Shown here piece after piece: positions 50,701-58,007 of a DNA stretch of 64,000 nucleotides. Below the pieces are notes generated by a model. The model made no database searches. It worked only from the letters and a program-made list of their open reading frames with translations, and was not told the origin of the DNA. Every line of letters begins with the position of its first letter. Positions within the stretch are counted from its first letter, which is position 1. Where the stretch lies: positions 609,546 through 673,545 of the forward strand of contig JBFWVZ010000002.1 in the NCBI GenBank assembly GCA_050246475.1, in the 5' to 3' direction. Both the position numbers and the translations under genes were made by a program. This DNA is from CADEEL01 sp050246475 (GTDB taxonomy: Bacteria > Pseudomonadota > Alphaproteobacteria > Caulobacterales > Aquidulcibacteraceae).

Positions 50701-52995
50701 CGATGCATCGTTCCCGCCCGTGGTGAGCGAGAGGCCGTTCAACTGAACCGTACCGGCGCCGGCGAGCGAGCCGATGGTTTCGCTCGAGCCGACATCGAGC
50801 GTTGCGCCGGCGGCGATATTGACCGCGCCTGCATCGGCGATGGCTTGGCCGTTGCCGATGAGGAGCGTGCCGCCTTGAACGTCGGTCAGGCCGCCATATG
50901 TGTTCGTCCCGCTCAGAACGAGCGTGCCGGCGCCGACCTTATTCAAGCCGCCGGTTCCGCCGATATCGCCGGAGAAATTGCCGTCGGCGACAGTCAACGT
51001 GTTGGCGTTGAGATCGACGGCGCCGACGCCCTGCAGCGTGCCTATTGTCTCGCTGTCGAGCAGTTCGAGCGTGCCGGCTGAGTTGACTTGAACGAGGCTC
51101 GCATCGCCGATGGCGTCGCCGCCGTCGAGTGCGACGACGCCTGAATTGATGTACGTGGCGCCGTGCGTGTTGACGCCGGCGAGCGTGAAGACGCCCGTCC
51201 CGTTCTTGATGATCGCGCCGGCGCCGCTGATGTTTCCGGAGACTTCTGTGCTGGCATTGTTGCCGCCCGTCGTCAGCACGTTCAGGCCGAGCGCGATGTC
51301 GCCTGCGCCCGCGACCGAGCCGACAGTTTCGGAATTGTTGAGCGCCAGCGTCGCGCCGGCGGCGACATTGACGACGCCGTTGTTGTCGATCGCGGAACCG
51401 CCCGCGAGCGTCAGCGTGCCGGCATTGACGTTCGTTGCGCCCGAATAGGTGTTGACGCCCGCGAGCGTCATATTGCCCGCGCCCTCTTTCGTGAGGCCGC
51501 CGGTTCCGTCGATCACGCCCGCATAGTTTGTGGACGAGCCGTCGCCGCCGGTGAAGAGCGTGTTGGCGCCGAGCGAGACCGTGCCGTCGCCCGCCAGCGA
51601 GCCAATACGCTGATCGCTTTGAATCGTGAGGTTCGCGCCGGGGCTGATGGTGACGGCGGTTGAATCGGAAAGCCCTGCGTCGGTGGTGACGATGAGGGAG
51701 CCGCCTTGGATATTCGTGGGGCCGGTGAAGGTGTTGGCGCCGCCGAGCGTCAGCGTGCCCGCGCCCGTCTTGTCGATGCCGAAGCCGATGCCGGAAATGG
51801 CGCCGTTCTGCGCCGCGCTGCCGGCGTCCACATTGAGGCTGGCTTGGCCGAGCAGCGTGATCGGATTGGAAAGCGTGATGCCCGCGCCGTAATCGATGGT
51901 CGTGCCCGCGCTCATTGTCACGCCGGCCGTGCCGAGCGCGTTGTTGTGCAGCACGCGCAGCGAGCCGCCTTCGAGCAGCGTGCCGCCGGAATAGGTGTTG
52001 TTGAAGGAGAGCGTGAGTTCGCCCGTGCCGACTTTGCGGAGGCGGCCGATTCCGGTGTCGCCGCGAATGAGGCCGCCATAGGAGGTGTCGAGGTTGTTGC
52101 CGCCGACAGTGAACGTGTGATCGTTCATGTCGATGTCGCCGCCCGTGCCCTGGATCGAGCCGACGGTTTCATCGTCGGCAATCGCCAGCGTCACGTTCGA
52201 GTGCATGAGGATGCGGGCGGTGTCGGAAATCGCGTTGCCGCCGGCGAGGCGCAGCACGCCGCCATTGTTCAGCGGCTCGACCTCTTGAATGGATTCCGGA
52301 AGGCCGGTGAGCGTCGCGACGGAGGAACCGGATTTGGTCAGCCGTTCGTAATTGACGAATTCGTTGCCAAGTGTGTTGCCGTTGAAGGTGAAATCGACTG
52401 TGCCGCCGAGCGCGATCGTATCGGTGCCGCCGAGTCCGTCTGTCTGACCGCTAAACGTCGTATCCGAGTCGACGTTGCAGGTGTCGGCGCCGGCGGTGCC
52501 GGGGCAGATGTTGGTCAGCGAGAGTTCAAAGGCATAGTTGATCGCGCTGAAATTGACGTGATCGGCGACGTACGCGGAGTACGCGGAGGCGAAACCCGGA
52601 TTGCTGTTGTAGCCCGGCGCGCCGATATCCACCCGGAAGTCCTGAGACTGCGGGTTGGTCATGTACTGGTTGTCGCCCCAGCCATCGTAGAACGCGCTGA
52701 AATTGATGAGCGCCGGGTTCGAGCCGAGCGTCGAGATCGCGTAGTCGGTCGGCGCGCCGCCGAACAGAAACGCAGCCGCTTCGCGCCCTGAATAGACGGG
52801 CGGGTTCGTGGTCCAGTGAGGGCCGTCCGAGACGCGCCAGCTGCCGACAAAGACGTATGTGGCGACGCCGTCAAACACGTCCGCTTGCGCGGGGGAAGCC
52901 GCCGCGCCGGCCGCGGCGATCGCAAGCAGCGAGGGATTAATCGAGCGGGCTTCCGGCTTGGCCTTGCCCGGCTTGTCTTTCTTCTTGCCCCACAT
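47761..52995 (-). CDS. Large autotransporter with PATR-type passenger repeats
   Basis: A 1,744-residue type Va secretion protein from ATG 52995, with a basic, extended signal region ending AAASPAQA. Residues about 42-175 (VGSWRVSDGPHW, YSGREAAAFLFGGAPTDYAIST) look like a separate globular domain. A beta-helical passenger follows, with about 11 PATR-type motifs (GAGTLTLSGANTYTG-like) alternating with about eight SLAGAGTVDLGANTLTTGG-like units. The last 270 or so residues form the outer-membrane barrel ending RFRF. Adhesion is likely; no catalytic motif is visible. A longer frame to 53154 lacks a good start. Confidence 0.9.
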   Translation of the reverse strand: MWGKKKDKPGKAKPEARSINPSLLAIAAAGAAASPAQADVFDGVATYVFVGSWRVSDGPHWTTNPPVYSGREAAAFLFGGAPTDYAISTLGSNPALINFSAFYDGWGDNQYMTNPQSQDFRVDIGAPGYNSNPGFASAYSAYVADHVNFSAINYAFELSLTNICPGTAGADTCNVDSDTTFSGQTDGLGGTDTIALGGTVDFTFNGNTLGNEFVNYERLTKSGSSVATLTGLPESIQEVEPLNNGGVLRLAGGNAISDTARILMHSNVTLAIADDETVGSIQGTGGDIDMNDHTFTVGGNNLDTSYGGLIRGDTGIGRLRKVGTGELTLSFNNTYSGGTLLEGGSLRVLHNNALGTAGVTMSAGTTIDYGAGITLSNPITLLGQASLNVDAGSAAQNGAISGIGFGIDKTGAGTLTLGGANTFTGPTNIQGGSLIVTTDAGLSDSTAVTISPGANLTIQSDQRIGSLAGDGTVSLGANTLFTGGDGSSTNYAGVIDGTGGLTKEGAGNMTLAGVNTYSGATNVNAGTLTLAGGSAIDNNGVVNVAAGATLALNNSETVGSVAGAGDIALGLNVLTTGGNNASTEVSGNISGAGAIIKNGTGVFTLAGVNTHGATYINSGVVALDGGDAIGDASLVQVNSAGTLELLDSETIGTLQGVGAVDLNANTLTVADGNFSGDIGGTGGLNKVGAGTLVLSGTNTYGGLTDVQGGTLLIGNGQAIADAGAVNIAAGATLDVGSSETIGSLAGAGTVQLNGLSLTTGGNDASTTFSGDILGGGALTKEGAGVFTLSGANAHVATFINDGVLEAAGGAALLDTGVVQIAAPATLRLLNSEAIGTLLGSGALELNANTVTITDGAFSGVISGAGGVDKTTGGALLLSGANTFLGPLHIQAGAVNVQGTQAIADAVAVTVDAGAALNLVDSERVGSIAGAGTIDLGANTLLAGGNNSDTAFSGLITGAGALWKEGTGELTLSGANDYAGGTVIAGGTIRVENDSALGTGSLTTLGSVIDYADGVTIANPIVLMSDPDLNVDVGIAEQSGDISESGGVHGVQKTGAGELILSGTNTYTGLTDVQEGTLALAGGAALDDGGAVNIAAAATLRLDASETLGGVSGAGDLELGANTATLTGASDFDGLISGEGGLDIELAATVELHGANTFEGGIVNDGLLALHEEGAAGTGAIANEGILFFSDNLGNDVSGAGGIVKFDPTFAELTGANTYTGGTLVGEGTLRAGLANIGTGALDIFSGARFELNQSTDATLANAVTGASGSVFAQIGSATITYGGEQFGAFDVEDGTAHLAGNITALNGVTIFTGASLTGVGTITGNVVNNGTISPGNSPGTINIAGNYTHNAPATLTIEFNGASQIDLLNVSGTATINGGTLELVSLGGADGTGLTFLAAAGGVSGEFDSIVVPFGGAGSVIYNPNNAQIGATLITARPSTANSQLTLAGHALGGFVDVIGEEVESARGDGIVWARALFGEIDREEADGSLGYSYENNGVAGGVRTRRHQGFAVGAAIASTEGEAELALNAGDTTAESLQGAVFADWRGERWAASVGATLGGHDFETRRRVLLNGVPTDLSADTSAETAGLFASVARHFSANGWEMSLSARAAWLSTNVDGYREAGSSVLRLDVDDFSAETARLGARFRAERRFNAGEGVVMAPSITLGVVHEAALNDREAEAVFVSTGDPVTLALDDQNRTLGEAQLGMTWYLGERFDVSLTGSLAGGDGDEASGASIGARFRF

Positions 52996-53238
52996 GCGCG
53001 CCGCTCCCAGCGCCGGGAGGGCTGCAAATGGAAACGCGGCGCGAGGGCCTCTACCCTCGGCGCCCCCGCGCCCTCTTCCGGTTAACGATGAGTTAAGTTT
53101 CGCGCGCGGGGGGCGGGCAACCGAAAAGCGAATCAGTTCGGCGCTTTTATCCACACTGTGGCGAAACGGGCGCCGTCAACGCGTGTAGCGTGCATTTCAG
53201 TCAGTTCCGCGACAATTCTTGTTGGGAAAGCCGCTGCG

Positions 53239-54582
53239 TCAGGTGCCGCGAGCCCGCGCGCCGGCATCCAGAACGTCCGGGCGGCGGGGCGTCATGGTCG
53301 TCAGGTCCCAATCGGCGGGGTTGAAGGGGCGGCGCGTCATGGCCTGGACGGGATAGCCGCGGACCTCCTCCTCGCTGTCGATGATGGCGCCCCGGCCCTC
53401 GGCGGCGTCGGCGATGACGCGGATGTCGTGGGCGTCGCGATCCCAGGGGCGAGCCCCGGCGTTGGCGAGCACGTAGCGTTCAACCTCGTGCGCGGGTATG
53501 GCGACGAGGCCCTCCGGCCAGAGCGGCGGGCGGCGCAGCTCGATGATGCGCGCGTTGGACGTGGTGTACCTGCCGAGCATCGGCAAAGCGCGTCCGATCC
53601 GATCGACGGCGATGTTGTCGCGCGCGAAATATTCGAGATCGCCCTGCCCGCCGATCATCATGAAGGCGAGCGGCGCAGGCGTTGACGGCCCGGCGCGCAA
53701 GACGTTGCCGACGGCAACCATCTGGCCGTTTTGGTAAGGCCGATCGCCCCATTCCTGGGACATCAGATTGTAGTGCAGCGCGCGCGGGCCGGGATTGTAG
53801 ATGAAATTGTTGACGATGACGCCGCGCACGCCGCCCTTGAACATCGGGCTGCGCTCATAATTGTGCGCGTAGAGATTTCCGTAGATCAGGATGTCGGTGA
53901 TGTTGTCGTGAATGAGCGAGCCTTTGGAATGCTCCAATTTCGAATGAGTCGAATCCGACAGCCCTTCAGCTATGATATTATGTGAGAAGGTGATGCGGTG
54001 AGATGTGCCGTTTCGCCATTCTTCCGGGGTGTTTCCAGTGAATCGCGGGCCTGACGCAGAGAGGTTTTCATCCGTCGCCCAAGTGAGCGTGCAATGATCG
54101 ACGATGACGTTCCACCCCGCTTGCGTCGAGATCGCGTCCTCGTCCCAACCGCTGGCGCGCGCCTGCCCAGCCGAGCCCGGCCGGATGCGGATGTGCTGGA
54201 CGATGACATCATGCGCGGCGATGTCCATGCCGCCGCGAATGAACGTGACGCCCGGCGACGGCGCGGTTTGCCCGGCGATGGTGACGAACGGCTCGGTCAA
54301 GCGCAGCGTCTGGCGATCGAGATCAATGACGCCGCCGACTTCGAAGACGATGATGCGCGGGCCTGGCGTGTTGAGCGCGGCGCGGAACGAGCCGGGGCCG
54401 TCATTGTTCAGATTGGTGACGCGCAGGATCTGCCCGCCGCGCCCGCCGGGCGTCGCAGCCGCCCAGCCGAGCGCCCCAGGGAAGGCGAGCGGGGGCGCCG
54501 CGGGCGGCGTCTCCTGCGCGGGCGAAGAGGCTGCAATGGCAAGCGCCAGCGAGGCGGCAAGCGCGGCGAAGGCTCTTATCAT
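53239..54582 (-). CDS. Secreted pectate lyase family protein (PL1-like)
   Basis: A 447-residue protein from ATG 54582, with GAGGAGA upstream and a signal peptide ending SSPAQE. The mature protein is a right-handed beta helix: GFGRGGQ-like start (AATPGGRGGQILRVTNL), ITVAGQTAP-like turn (TIAGQTAPSPGVTFIRGG), a likely calcium/acid cluster WDEDAIS and VDHCTLTWATDE, and HNYERSPMF. It should cleave homogalacturonan by beta-elimination outside the cytoplasm. It heads the pectin locus; a LacI-type operator lies in its divergent promoter region at 54668. Confidence 0.85.
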   Translation of the reverse strand: MIRAFAALAASLALAIAASSPAQETPPAAPPLAFPGALGWAAATPGGRGGQILRVTNLNNDGPGSFRAALNTPGPRIIVFEVGGVIDLDRQTLRLTEPFVTIAGQTAPSPGVTFIRGGMDIAAHDVIVQHIRIRPGSAGQARASGWDEDAISTQAGWNVIVDHCTLTWATDENLSASGPRFTGNTPEEWRNGTSHRITFSHNIIAEGLSDSTHSKLEHSKGSLIHDNITDILIYGNLYAHNYERSPMFKGGVRGVIVNNFIYNPGPRALHYNLMSQEWGDRPYQNGQMVAVGNVLRAGPSTPAPLAFMMIGGQGDLEYFARDNIAVDRIGRALPMLGRYTTSNARIIELRRPPLWPEGLVAIPAHEVERYVLANAGARPWDRDAHDIRVIADAAEGRGAIIDSEEEVRGYPVQAMTRRPFNPADWDLTTMTPRRPDVLDAGARARGT

Positions 54583-54667
54583 GGCGTTCTCCTCGGCGTT
54601 TTCGGCGGTCGCCGGGCGCGTCCGGCGTCCCGCTCCGCGCTCCCGTTTTTCCTTTTGTTTTGGAAAT

Positions 54668-54681
54668 TGACACCGGTTTCC
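54668..54681. promoter_or_regulatory. LacI-type operator between pectate lyase and FAH-fold gene
   Basis: TGACACCGGTTTCC matches the palindrome TGACACCGGTGTCA in 12 of 14 positions. It overlaps a plus-strand TTGACA at 54667-54672 with TCAATA 17 bases downstream, a plausible promoter for the hydratase/transporter operon. On the minus strand it lies about 85 bases before the pectate lyase start. Confidence 0.65.
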
Positions 54682-54739
54682 ATTTCGCTTCAATAGGCCC
54701 CTGGCGCGGAGGGCGCGCCACTTAGGAGGATCGGCCGCC

Positions 54740-55588
54740 TTGAGGGACGCATCGCCCGCTCCAGAGACGCCGGACATGCGGGCGGCTTCGTTCGTCGCGG
54801 CGCGGCTCTCGGCCCAGGCGCTCGCCGCCTATCCCGGCGCGCAGCCAGGCGATCTCGCGGAAGCCTATGGCGTTCAGGACGCCGCGATCGATCAGTGGCC
54901 AGATGAAATCGCCGGATGGAAGATCGGGCTCGTGGCGCCCGAGCAGCGCGCGATTTTCGGCGAGGCGCGGATCGCGGGGCCGATCTTCAAGAAGAATATT
55001 CAGACGGCGCGCGCGGGCGCGCCGGCTTCGCTGGCGGTCATCGCCGGCGGCTTTGCGGCGGTGGAGGCCGAGTTCGTGCTGCGGGTCGCGCGCGATACGC
55101 CGGCGGACAAGCATGTCTGGACACCGGATGAAGCAGCCGCTTGCGTGGACGCGATGCATATCGGCGTCGAACTCGCGGGCAGCCCGCTCAGGGCGATCAA
55201 CGATCTAGGCCCCGCTGTGACGGTTTCGGATTTCGGGAACAATGCCGGGCTCGTGCTCGGCGGCGAGATCAAGAATTGGCGCGCGATCCCGTGGCCGCTC
55301 TTGACCACGGAAAGCTTCGTCGACGGCGCATCGGTTGGGCGCGGTTCAGCCGCAATCGTGCCCGGGGGGCCGTTCGCGGCGCTTGCCTTCATCTTCGCGC
55401 ACGCGGCTTCGCGCGGGCGCCCGGTCCGGCGTGGGCAATTGATCTCGACCGGCGCCACGACGGGCGTGCATCTCATCGAAGCGGGGCAGACGGCGCGGTG
55501 CGATTTCGCCGCCTATGGGGAAATTCTTTGCCGCGCCGTCGAGGCGCAGCCGCGCAAAGTTAAGAAGAAGGCCGCCGCGAGCGGCTAA
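54740..55588 (+). CDS. FAH-superfamily hydratase (2-keto-4-pentenoate hydratase-like)
   Basis: A 282-residue protein of the fumarylacetoacetate-hydrolase fold. TTG 54740 is chosen because AGGAGG lies ten bases upstream; ATG 54776 is the alternative. Metal-ligand segments (VEAEFVLRVARD and HIGVELAGS) and the C-terminal STGATTGVHLIEAGQ match the hydratase group. In this locus it may act on a 2-keto-3-deoxy sugar acid made from uronates, but that is inference. The ExuT-like transporter follows 34 bases downstream in the same operon. Confidence 0.78.
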   Translation: MRDASPAPETPDMRAASFVAARLSAQALAAYPGAQPGDLAEAYGVQDAAIDQWPDEIAGWKIGLVAPEQRAIFGEARIAGPIFKKNIQTARAGAPASLAVIAGGFAAVEAEFVLRVARDTPADKHVWTPDEAAACVDAMHIGVELAGSPLRAINDLGPAVTVSDFGNNAGLVLGGEIKNWRAIPWPLLTTESFVDGASVGRGSAAIVPGGPFAALAFIFAHAASRGRPVRRGQLISTGATTGVHLIEAGQTARCDFAAYGEILCRAVEAQPRKVKKKAAASG

Positions 55589-55622
55589 TGCGCAAAAATG
55601 CGCGATAGGGATGGAGTGCCGC

Positions 55623-56906
55623 ATGAGTTCTGAAAGCGCGCGCGCCGCGCCCGCGATCCCCGCTGTCGGGCGTTATCGCTGGCTTATCTGCGCCCTCCTC
55701 TTCACCGGGCTCGTCATCAATTACGTGGACCGGCAAATGCTCGGCGTGCTGGCGCCGACGCTTCGCGAGGAATTCTCCTGGAGCGAAACGCAATATGCCG
55801 ACATCGTTTTCTGGTTTCAGGCGGCGTACGCGGCGAGCTACCTCTTCTTCGGCCGTTTCGTCGATCGCGTCGGCGCGCGCTGGGGCTATGCGGTTGCCTT
55901 CATCATCTGGAACCTCGCCCACATCGCGCACGGCTTCGCGCGGGGGCTGACGCAATTCATCCTGGTGCGCATCGCGCTCGGCATCGGGGAAGCGGGCGTT
56001 TTCCCGGCCGGCATCAAGTCCGTCGCCGAATGGTTCCCGAAGCGCGAGCGCGCGCTGGCGACGGGGATTTTCAACGCCGGCTCCAATATCGGCGCGATCG
56101 TCACGCCGCTCATCGTGCCGGCGATCACGATCGCTTATGGCTGGGAGATGGCGTTCATCGCGACGGGCGTGGTGAGCTTTCTCTGGCTCGCCGCGTGGCT
56201 CTGGCTTTACCGGCGTCCGCGCGAGACCAAAGCGCTTTCGCAGGAAGAACTCGCTTACATCGAGCACGATCCACCGGAGCCCACGACCGAAAAGATTCCG
56301 TGGGCGCCTTTGCTCGCGAAGCGTGAGACGTGGGCCTATGCGATCGGCAAGTTTCTGATCGATCCGATCTGGTGGTTCTTCCTTTTCTGGCTGCCGAGTT
56401 TCTTTGTCGCGAATTACGGGCTCGATTTGAGGACGTTCGGTCCGCCGCTCGTGGCCGTTTACATCATGTCCGACATCGGCAGCATTTGGGGCGGCTGGTT
56501 TTCGTCCAATCTGATGAAGAAGGGGCGCAGCGCCAATTACGCGCGCAAGCTGGCGATGCTGCTCTGCGCGATCGCGGTCACGCCGGTGATGTTTGCGATG
56601 TATATCGAAAATCTGTGGCTTGCCGTGTTCGTGGTCGGCTTGGCGACCGCGGCGCACCAAGGTTTCTCCGCCAATCTCTACACATTGCCTTCCGACATGT
56701 TCCCGAAGGCGGCGGTCGGATCCGTCATCGGGATCGGCGGAACGATCGGCGCGATCGGGGGGATGCTGATGGCGCGCTATGCCGGCTGGGTGCTCGATAC
56801 ACTGGGCACGTACACGCCAATCTTTATCGTCGCGGGTTCGGCCTATCTTTTGGCGATCGCGGCGATCCACCTGCTCTCTCCGAAGCTGGCGCCAGCCAAG
56901 ATCTAA
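55623..56906 (+). CDS. MFS transporter, hexuronate (ExuT)-like
   Basis: A 427-residue, twelve-helix carrier of the anion:cation symporter group. Helix 1 ends INYVDRQMLGVLAPTLREEF, the ExuT/GudP signature. GRFVDRVGARWG (loop 2-3) and RIALGIGEAGVFPAGIKSVAEWFPKRER (described in part) follow. ATG 55623 has GGAG upstream. Its place among pectin genes makes galacturonate or an unsaturated uronate the likely substrate. Its stop overlaps the convergent kdgK by four bases. Confidence 0.88.
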   Translation: MSSESARAAPAIPAVGRYRWLICALLFTGLVINYVDRQMLGVLAPTLREEFSWSETQYADIVFWFQAAYAASYLFFGRFVDRVGARWGYAVAFIIWNLAHIAHGFARGLTQFILVRIALGIGEAGVFPAGIKSVAEWFPKRERALATGIFNAGSNIGAIVTPLIVPAITIAYGWEMAFIATGVVSFLWLAAWLWLYRRPRETKALSQEELAYIEHDPPEPTTEKIPWAPLLAKRETWAYAIGKFLIDPIWWFFLFWLPSFFVANYGLDLRTFGPPLVAVYIMSDIGSIWGGWFSSNLMKKGRSANYARKLAMLLCAIAVTPVMFAMYIENLWLAVFVVGLATAAHQGFSANLYTLPSDMFPKAAVGSVIGIGGTIGAIGGMLMARYAGWVLDTLGTYTPIFIVAGSAYLLAIAAIHLLSPKLAPAKI

Positions 56907-57907
56907 CGGCGTATGTCGAGGCCGGCTGAGAGCACGGCCTCGACATCGGCTTCGCGCGCGAGATTGAAATCGCCGGGCGTGACGTGCTTCAGCGCAGCCG
57001 CGGCCAGCGCGAAGCGAACGCTCTTCTCCTCCGGCATCGCGCGGCGAATGCCGTGGATGATCCCCGCGGCGAAGGCGTCCCCTGCGCCGATGCGATCGAC
57101 GATATGCGTCAGATCCATCGCGGGCGCGGCCCACGACTGATCGCGCGCGTGCATGACGGCGGCCAGTTCGTGATGGTTGACGCTGTGCTGCACGCGCCGG
57201 GTGGCGGCCAAGCACTGCAAATTTGGAAACGCCGCGAAGGCTGCATCGGCGGCGGCGCGACCTTCGCCCTCGAACGACTTGCCGAGGATGAGGCCGATAT
57301 CGCGATGATCGCCGAACAGGAGATCGGCCTCGCCGAGGATCGCGCCGAGGATGGCGCGGCCATCGCCGCTCCATGCGTCCCAGAGCTTTGCGCGGTAATT
57401 GCAGTCGAACGAGAGCGTCACGCCCGCCTTGCGCGCGGCTTGGGCGGCGCGGATGGCGGCGTCGGCGGCGTTCTGATTGAGCGCGGCGGTGACGCCTGAA
57501 ATGTGCAGCCACGCGGCGCCCTCTAACGCGCGGCGCCAATCGATGGCGGTGAAATCCTGATCCGCGAAACTCGAATGCGCGCGATCATAGATGATCTCCG
57601 CGGCGCGGGGCCCCGCGCCCGGCGTCAAAAAGTAAAGCCCCATGCGGCCAGCGCGATGCTCGATGCGTGTGACATCGACGCCCCAACGTCTCAATTCCTC
57701 GATCGCGGCGCGGCCGAGCGCGTTATCCGGCGCGGCGCTCATCATGCGAACATCATGCCCCAGGCACGCCAGCGAGACGGCGACGTTCGCTTCAGCGCCG
57801 CCGACGCAAACATCAAGACGCGGCGTCTGAAGCATGAGTTCGGCGCCGGGCGCCGAAAGGCGCAGCAACACTTCGCCGAAGCAGGTGACCGCGCCGTCCT
57901 TGCGCAC
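56903..57907 (-). CDS. kdgK: 2-keto-3-deoxygluconate kinase (PfkB family)
   Basis: A 334-residue sugar kinase from GTG 57907, five bases after AGGAGG. The N-terminal GEVLLRLSAPG and GGAEANVAVSLACLG, then the ATP/catalytic motif DRIGAGDAFAAGI, identify a PfkB kinase. GLYFLTPGAGPRAAEIIYDRA, carried in two parts, is the KDG-kinase substrate region. It phosphorylates 2-keto-3-deoxygluconate, the product of KduI and KduD, to KDPG. No operator of the local palindrome type precedes it, so it may be read from another promoter. Confidence 0.88.
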   Translation of the reverse strand: MRKDGAVTCFGEVLLRLSAPGAELMLQTPRLDVCVGGAEANVAVSLACLGHDVRMMSAAPDNALGRAAIEELRRWGVDVTRIEHRAGRMGLYFLTPGAGPRAAEIIYDRAHSSFADQDFTAIDWRRALEGAAWLHISGVTAALNQNAADAAIRAAQAARKAGVTLSFDCNYRAKLWDAWSGDGRAILGAILGEADLLFGDHRDIGLILGKSFEGEGRAAADAAFAAFPNLQCLAATRRVQHSVNHHELAAVMHARDQSWAAPAMDLTHIVDRIGAGDAFAAGIIHGIRRAMPEEKSVRFALAAAALKHVTPGDFNLAREADVEAVLSAGLDIRR

Positions 57908-57950
57908 GCTTGCCTCCTAGACGCGCGACGAATGGATAGCGCGCGTCGCG

Positions 57951-57987
57951 CCGGAAAGAAAAGAGGCGCCGCTCAGCGCGGCGCCTC
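57951..57987 (-). terminator. Rho-independent terminator of the TonB receptor gene
   Basis: On the minus strand GAGGCGCCGC (57987-57978) pairs with GCGGCGCCTC (57972-57963) around a five-base loop, followed by TTTTCTTT. It lies 21 bases past the receptor stop and insulates it from kdgK. Confidence 0.85.
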
Positions 57988-58007
57988 GAGCCTGGAGGGT
58001 GATGTCA

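Noticed and set aside
48205..51081. 958-codon open frame on the plus strand across the autotransporter
   Set aside because: It is antisense to a repetitive GC-rich gene whose own frame has a signal peptide, repeats and barrel. The antisense product is a low-complexity Arg/Ala/Glu-rich string with no family features.
47761..53154. CRISPR-like array suggested by the regular repeats near 48-53 kb
   Set aside because: The repeats are protein-coding beta-strand units of variable sequence, with no fixed direct repeat and spacer pattern at the DNA level.
55560..57539. 659-codon minus-strand frame over the MFS carrier and kdgK
   Set aside because: It shadows the ExuT-like carrier in antisense and the kdgK gene out of frame; the product is Arg-rich and without motifs.
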